Of a stretch of 31,556 bases of DNA, positions 28,138 through 31,556 are shown in pieces (position 1 is the first letter of the stretch; each line of letters starts with the position of its first letter). The position numbers were made by a program, and so were the translations under genes. The notes beneath the pieces were generated by a model that saw only the letters and a list, made by a program, of their open reading frames with translations, did no database searches and was not told the DNA's origin. Source of the DNA: Actinomortierella ambigua (Eukaryota > Mortierellomycota > Mortierellomycetes > Mortierellales > Mortierellaceae); NCBI GenBank assembly GCA_016098155.1, contig JAAAJB010000423.1:1-31556 (forward strand), written 5' to 3'.

Positions 28138-31086
28138 ATGGATAGTGACGCTGACCTGGTCGCGCTCACTCTCTCAGCCGACCAAGGCTACAACATCCAG
28201 GCTCATCTAGCTCTCGCCGAGCTCTTTACACAAGGCTCCTCCGTCCCCAGGAACGAGTCTCAAGCCCTGTACTGGATCCAGCAAGCCGCCAAACAAGGCC
28301 ACCCACCCTCGCTCTTCCAGGTGGCCAAAATGCATCATTTCGGGCAAGGCACCGCGCCGGACGAGGTCGCAGCCATCGACTGGACCCGGCGTGCGGCCGA
28401 GGCCTGGGATGCAGAGGCGCAGAACGCCCTCGGCGGGATGTACCAGTTTGGGAATGGAGCCATGGTCGAACGCGATCTCGCGCAGGCTTTTATCTGGTAC
28501 CGACGCTCGGCCGAACAAGGCTTTGCCGATGCCCAGTCCAGCCTGGGGTACATGTTCAAGACCGGGCAAGGATTCGAGGGCGCCACCCCAGACGATGTCG
28601 AGGCCCTGGCATGGTTTCGAAGGGCAGCCGAACAAGGCGATGCGTTTGGTCAGATGAACCTCGGGGTCATGTATGAACATGGACAGGCTGGGCTCGAGAA
28701 GAACCGCCAAGAGGCCTTGGCCTGGTATCGCCTTGCCGCCAACGCGGGCGAGGCCCATGCTCAGTACTTTGTCGGCCTACGGTACTTGGTCGATGACGAG
28801 GTCCAAGACGACGACGTAGAGCAGGACGATACAGTGGCCGTGACGTGGTTTCGTAGGGCTGCCTGTGCTGGATTCGACCTGGCCCAGTACTATCTAGGCT
28901 CGATGTGCGAGGCCGGTCGGGGTCTGCCCCAGTGCGATGCGGAGGCCGCGGACTGGTATCAAAGGTCTGCCAGCCAAGGATACGCAAGGGCCCAGAGTAG
29001 TCTGGGCACATTGTACGAGGAGGGTCGTGGCGTAGAGAAGAGCCTCACTGAGGCCGCACGGTGGTATCGTCAGGCGGCCGACCAAGGCGATCTGTGGGGG
29101 ATCAATGGCCTCGGTATGCTGTACCGGAGCGGCGAAGGCGTCGAGCAATCGGACACCCAGGCCGTCGCATGGTTCCGACAGGCGGCCGAACGTGGGCTTG
29201 CACAGGCCCAGTACAACCTCGGGTGGATGTACTATGAGGGGCGAGGGGTTGACCAAAGCGATGACGACGCGGCCCAGTGGCTTCTAAAGGCCGCTGAACA
29301 AGGACATGCTGGAGCACAAAACAGTATTGGATATCGATACGAGGTAGGGCGTGGGGTCGACCAGGACGAAGCTCGGGCGGCAGAATGGTATCTCAAGGCA
29401 GCCGAACAGGACCATGTAACAGGCCAGAGAAACATCGGAACCATGTATCGCGATGGCTGCGGTGTGGAGCAGGACGATACCAAGGCTATTGCGTGGTATC
29501 TCAAAGCCGCCGAAAAGGACGATGTGCACAGCCAGATGAATCTGGGATGGATGTACGAAATGGGTCGAGGTATTGCTCAGAGCGATGACAAGGCGGCCTC
29601 ATGGTACCTTCGGGCGGCCGAGGCAGGGTTAAGCTCCGCACAGGTCTTTATCGGGAAGATGTATCTGTCAGGGCGAGGCGTGCCGCAGAGCGACGAGCAA
29701 GCCGTGGCATGGCTGCGCAAGGCTGCCGACCAAGGGAGTGTCGATGCAATGGCCCATTTTGGTTGGATGTATGATACTGGTCGAGGGGTCTCACAGAACG
29801 CCGACGAGGCCCTGTACTGGTACCGCAAGGCCGCCGACCTTGGGGATGAGACAGCTCTCAACAATATCGGTGTCATGTACAAGGGTGGTCGAGGCGTCGA
29901 GGCGAGCGACGAGCAGGCGGCCCTATGGTACCGTAGATCGGCTGAAAAGGGCTATGCCAGCGCCCAGTATAACCTAGCCGAGTCGTACAAGTATGGCGCA
30001 GGTGTTGAAAAGAGCGATGTTGAGGCGGTCAAATGGTACCTCATGGCGGCCCTTCAGGAGCATGTCAATGCACAGATGGCTTTGGGCCACATGTACTATG
30101 ACGGCCGCGGTGTCGAGCAGAGTGACACTGAAGCAGCGACTTGGTATGGCAAGGCAGCAGAGCAAGGCCTTTCGGATGCACAGAACACCTATGGCTGGAT
30201 GCTAGAGAATGGATGCGGGGTCGAGCAGAACCATGTCGAGGCCGTGGCCTGGTACCGCAAGTCGGCGGAACAAGGAAACTCGACTGCCCAGTTCAACCTC
30301 GGAAGTATGTACATACACGGCAAGGGCATAGAGAAGGACGATGCCGAGATGGTGGCGTGGTTTCGAAAGGCTGTGGACCAAGGTAGCATGGATGCGCACA
30401 ACAGTCTTGGATGGGCTTACGAGAATGGCCGCGGGGTTGAAAAGAGCGAGGAGGAGGCCGTACGTCTGTATCGCATTGCAGCCGAGGACGGCAATGCTGG
30501 TGCGCAATTCAGTCTTGGCAACATGTACTATGACGGGCGTGGCACCGAACAGAGCGACACCGAGGCTGCTGCTTGGTTTCGAAAGGCGGCTGACCAAGGC
30601 GATGCCAATGCACAGAACAACCTGGCTTGGATGTATGATGTTGGCCGCGGTGTAGTGCAGTCGGACAAGGAAGCCTACGAATGGTGTCTCAAGAGCGCAC
30701 ATCAAGGGTGCAAGGAGGCAGAGTTTGGTATCGGACTGATGTACGAGGTCGGGCTCGTGGTGGAGCGGAGCGATGAGGAAGCTCTATGTTGGTACCGCAA
30801 AGCAGCGGAGCAAGATGACATAGACGCCAAGCTTCATATCGAGTGGCTCGATCGGAAGAGTCAGCAGGGTCTATCTGGCGAGGACATCGACATCTTGTCG
30901 CTGTACAGCCAAGAGATCGAGCAAGGGAACTCGGTGGCCATGTTCAACCTTGGGACTCTATACGAGAAGGGTCTTGGGGTTTCTATAGATCTTCCTCGAG
31001 CTATTGAGCTCTATGGCAAGGCGAACGAGAAGGGCCATCAGAATGGCGAGGCTAGATGGAAGTTCTTCAATGGCTTGGATCGATAA
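28138..31086 (+). CDS. Sel1-repeat protein, about 26 tandem repeats
   Basis: One intronless frame of 982 residues starting MDSDADLV. I count 26 consecutive Sel1-type repeats of mostly 36 residues filling the whole protein, with consensus A-x-Q-G-x-x-x-A-Q-x-x-L-G-x-M-Y-x-x-G-R-G-V-x-x-S-x-x-x-A-x-x-W-Y-R-K-A. Repeats 4 and 6 carry short insertions; repeat 25 is degenerate. There is no kinase domain, signal peptide or membrane segment, so it should be a cytosolic alpha-solenoid scaffold. Sel1 proteins assemble signalling or ER-associated complexes. Lying between two kinase-Sel1 genes, it may have lost, or never had, the kinase half, and could compete with or bridge the kinases (inference). The frame is open upstream of ATG 28138 but only as CT repeat. 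Confidence 0.95.
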   Translation: MDSDADLVALTLSADQGYNIQAHLALAELFTQGSSVPRNESQALYWIQQAAKQGHPPSLFQVAKMHHFGQGTAPDEVAAIDWTRRAAEAWDAEAQNALGGMYQFGNGAMVERDLAQAFIWYRRSAEQGFADAQSSLGYMFKTGQGFEGATPDDVEALAWFRRAAEQGDAFGQMNLGVMYEHGQAGLEKNRQEALAWYRLAANAGEAHAQYFVGLRYLVDDEVQDDDVEQDDTVAVTWFRRAACAGFDLAQYYLGSMCEAGRGLPQCDAEAADWYQRSASQGYARAQSSLGTLYEEGRGVEKSLTEAARWYRQAADQGDLWGINGLGMLYRSGEGVEQSDTQAVAWFRQAAERGLAQAQYNLGWMYYEGRGVDQSDDDAAQWLLKAAEQGHAGAQNSIGYRYEVGRGVDQDEARAAEWYLKAAEQDHVTGQRNIGTMYRDGCGVEQDDTKAIAWYLKAAEKDDVHSQMNLGWMYEMGRGIAQSDDKAASWYLRAAEAGLSSAQVFIGKMYLSGRGVPQSDEQAVAWLRKAADQGSVDAMAHFGWMYDTGRGVSQNADEALYWYRKAADLGDETALNNIGVMYKGGRGVEASDEQAALWYRRSAEKGYASAQYNLAESYKYGAGVEKSDVEAVKWYLMAALQEHVNAQMALGHMYYDGRGVEQSDTEAATWYGKAAEQGLSDAQNTYGWMLENGCGVEQNHVEAVAWYRKSAEQGNSTAQFNLGSMYIHGKGIEKDDAEMVAWFRKAVDQGSMDAHNSLGWAYENGRGVEKSEEEAVRLYRIAAEDGNAGAQFSLGNMYYDGRGTEQSDTEAAAWFRKAADQGDANAQNNLAWMYDVGRGVVQSDKEAYEWCLKSAHQGCKEAEFGIGLMYEVGLVVERSDEEALCWYRKAAEQDDIDAKLHIEWLDRKSQQGLSGEDIDILSLYSQEIEQGNSVAMFNLGTLYEKGLGVSIDLPRAIELYGKANEKGHQNGEARWKFFNGLDR

Positions 31087-31174
31087 AGTCTTTATCATGC
31101 ATACTGCATATTATTCTCACCAAGCCACACATTGTTGGTCTGTTTGTCGAAAGCATGTGTGCAGTGATGTGTCA

Positions 31175-31556
31175 CAGAGAGGGAAGGCGATGCATCAAAC
31201 TCTCCTGGTCTTCTTCAATTTTTCGTTTCTCCCTCTTTCTTCCCATTCACGTAACTTTCCCCGTTCTCCAATTTTTTTCACACGTATTTTCTCGCCCAAG
31301 TATGCTCTGGCTCTTCGAACAGCTTGTGTGAGCTGTTAATGTGCTGACAATCTGACCCCATATGTACCCCTCATGGATCCTCTTTCCATCCTTGGTCTGT
31401 CTCCCACACTCACACACTTTCTCTCTCTATGTTTATCTCTCTGTCTGTCTCTTCCTCTGGAAGACGGGGGAAGATTCAAGGCAATGTCGCTGAGGCTCGG
31501 AAAATGTGTCGGTGAAGGCGGGTTCGGTGCTGTCTACATCGGTATGTGGCATGGCC
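31175..31556 (+). repeat. Duplicated promoter plus kinase start, copy 2
   Basis: Partner of 24751-25101. Homology starts at CAGAGAG, directly after the 3' flank of the Sel1-only gene and without an A tract, and runs to the window edge. Extra sequence around 31335-31400 is absent from copy 1. Confidence 0.92.
31484..31556 (+). CDS. Second kinase-Sel1 gene, 5' end only
   Basis: Begins MSLRLGKCVGEGGFGAV and is cut by the window edge after 24 codons. It differs from the first 73 coding bases of the gene at 25029 at five positions, only one of which changes an amino acid (Lys4 to Arg). The rest of the kinase and any Sel1 part must lie beyond the window. The low rate of replacement suggests the start of the kinase domain is under constraint. 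Confidence 0.85.
   Translation, partial: MSLRLGKCVGEGGFGAVYIGMWHG

Overview
The window looks like chromosomal DNA from an early-diverging filamentous fungus, most plausibly a Mortierella-type or related Mucoromycota fungus (inference). Every conserved gene is eukaryotic, and nearly all are split by short introns (about 75-180 nt) with GTATG/GTAAG-type donors and pyrimidine-rich TAG/CAG acceptors. Genes lie close together on both strands. Spacers are rich in homopolymers and CT/GA microsatellites. The right end carries a kinase-plus-Sel1-repeat family of the kind known to be expanded in such fungi. Exon models were built by hand from reading frames and splice signals.

Left part (1-13.3 kb), mostly housekeeping genes: an NME6-type nucleoside diphosphate kinase (minus), the vitamin B6 synthase PDX1/SNZ (minus, 4 exons), an ABHD4/5- or CLD1-like alpha/beta hydrolase (plus), a single-pass membrane protein with a low-complexity tail ending in a PPxY motif (plus), a SET-domain lysine methyltransferase of the Rubisco-LSMT/Efm1 type (plus), and a HAD-family phosphatase-like protein (minus, 3 exons).

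Middle part (13.7-24.7 kb): a cytosolic-type threonyl-tRNA synthetase with unusual low-complexity insertions (plus), the 60S ribosome assembly factor RPF2 (minus, 4 exons, 14-nt first exon), a very divergent ADP/ATP-carrier-like mitochondrial carrier (minus), a NIMA-family kinase in 7 exons including a 21-nt microexon (minus), and the last exon of a WD40 protein whose 5' part appears to be missing.

Right part (24.75-31.56 kb), the most unusual region: a tandem family cluster. It holds an intact TKL-like kinase fused to Sel1 repeats, a decayed collinear copy of that gene's Sel1 half, a 982-residue protein made of about 26 Sel1 repeats with no kinase domain, and the start of a second kinase-Sel1 gene that runs off the window. 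The two kinase genes share promoter and coding sequence. The duplicated block starts exactly at a 26-nt A tract that also ends the WD40 remnant. This looks like a locus still gaining and losing kinase/Sel1 genes. No tRNA, rRNA, CRISPR array or recognisable transposase was seen.
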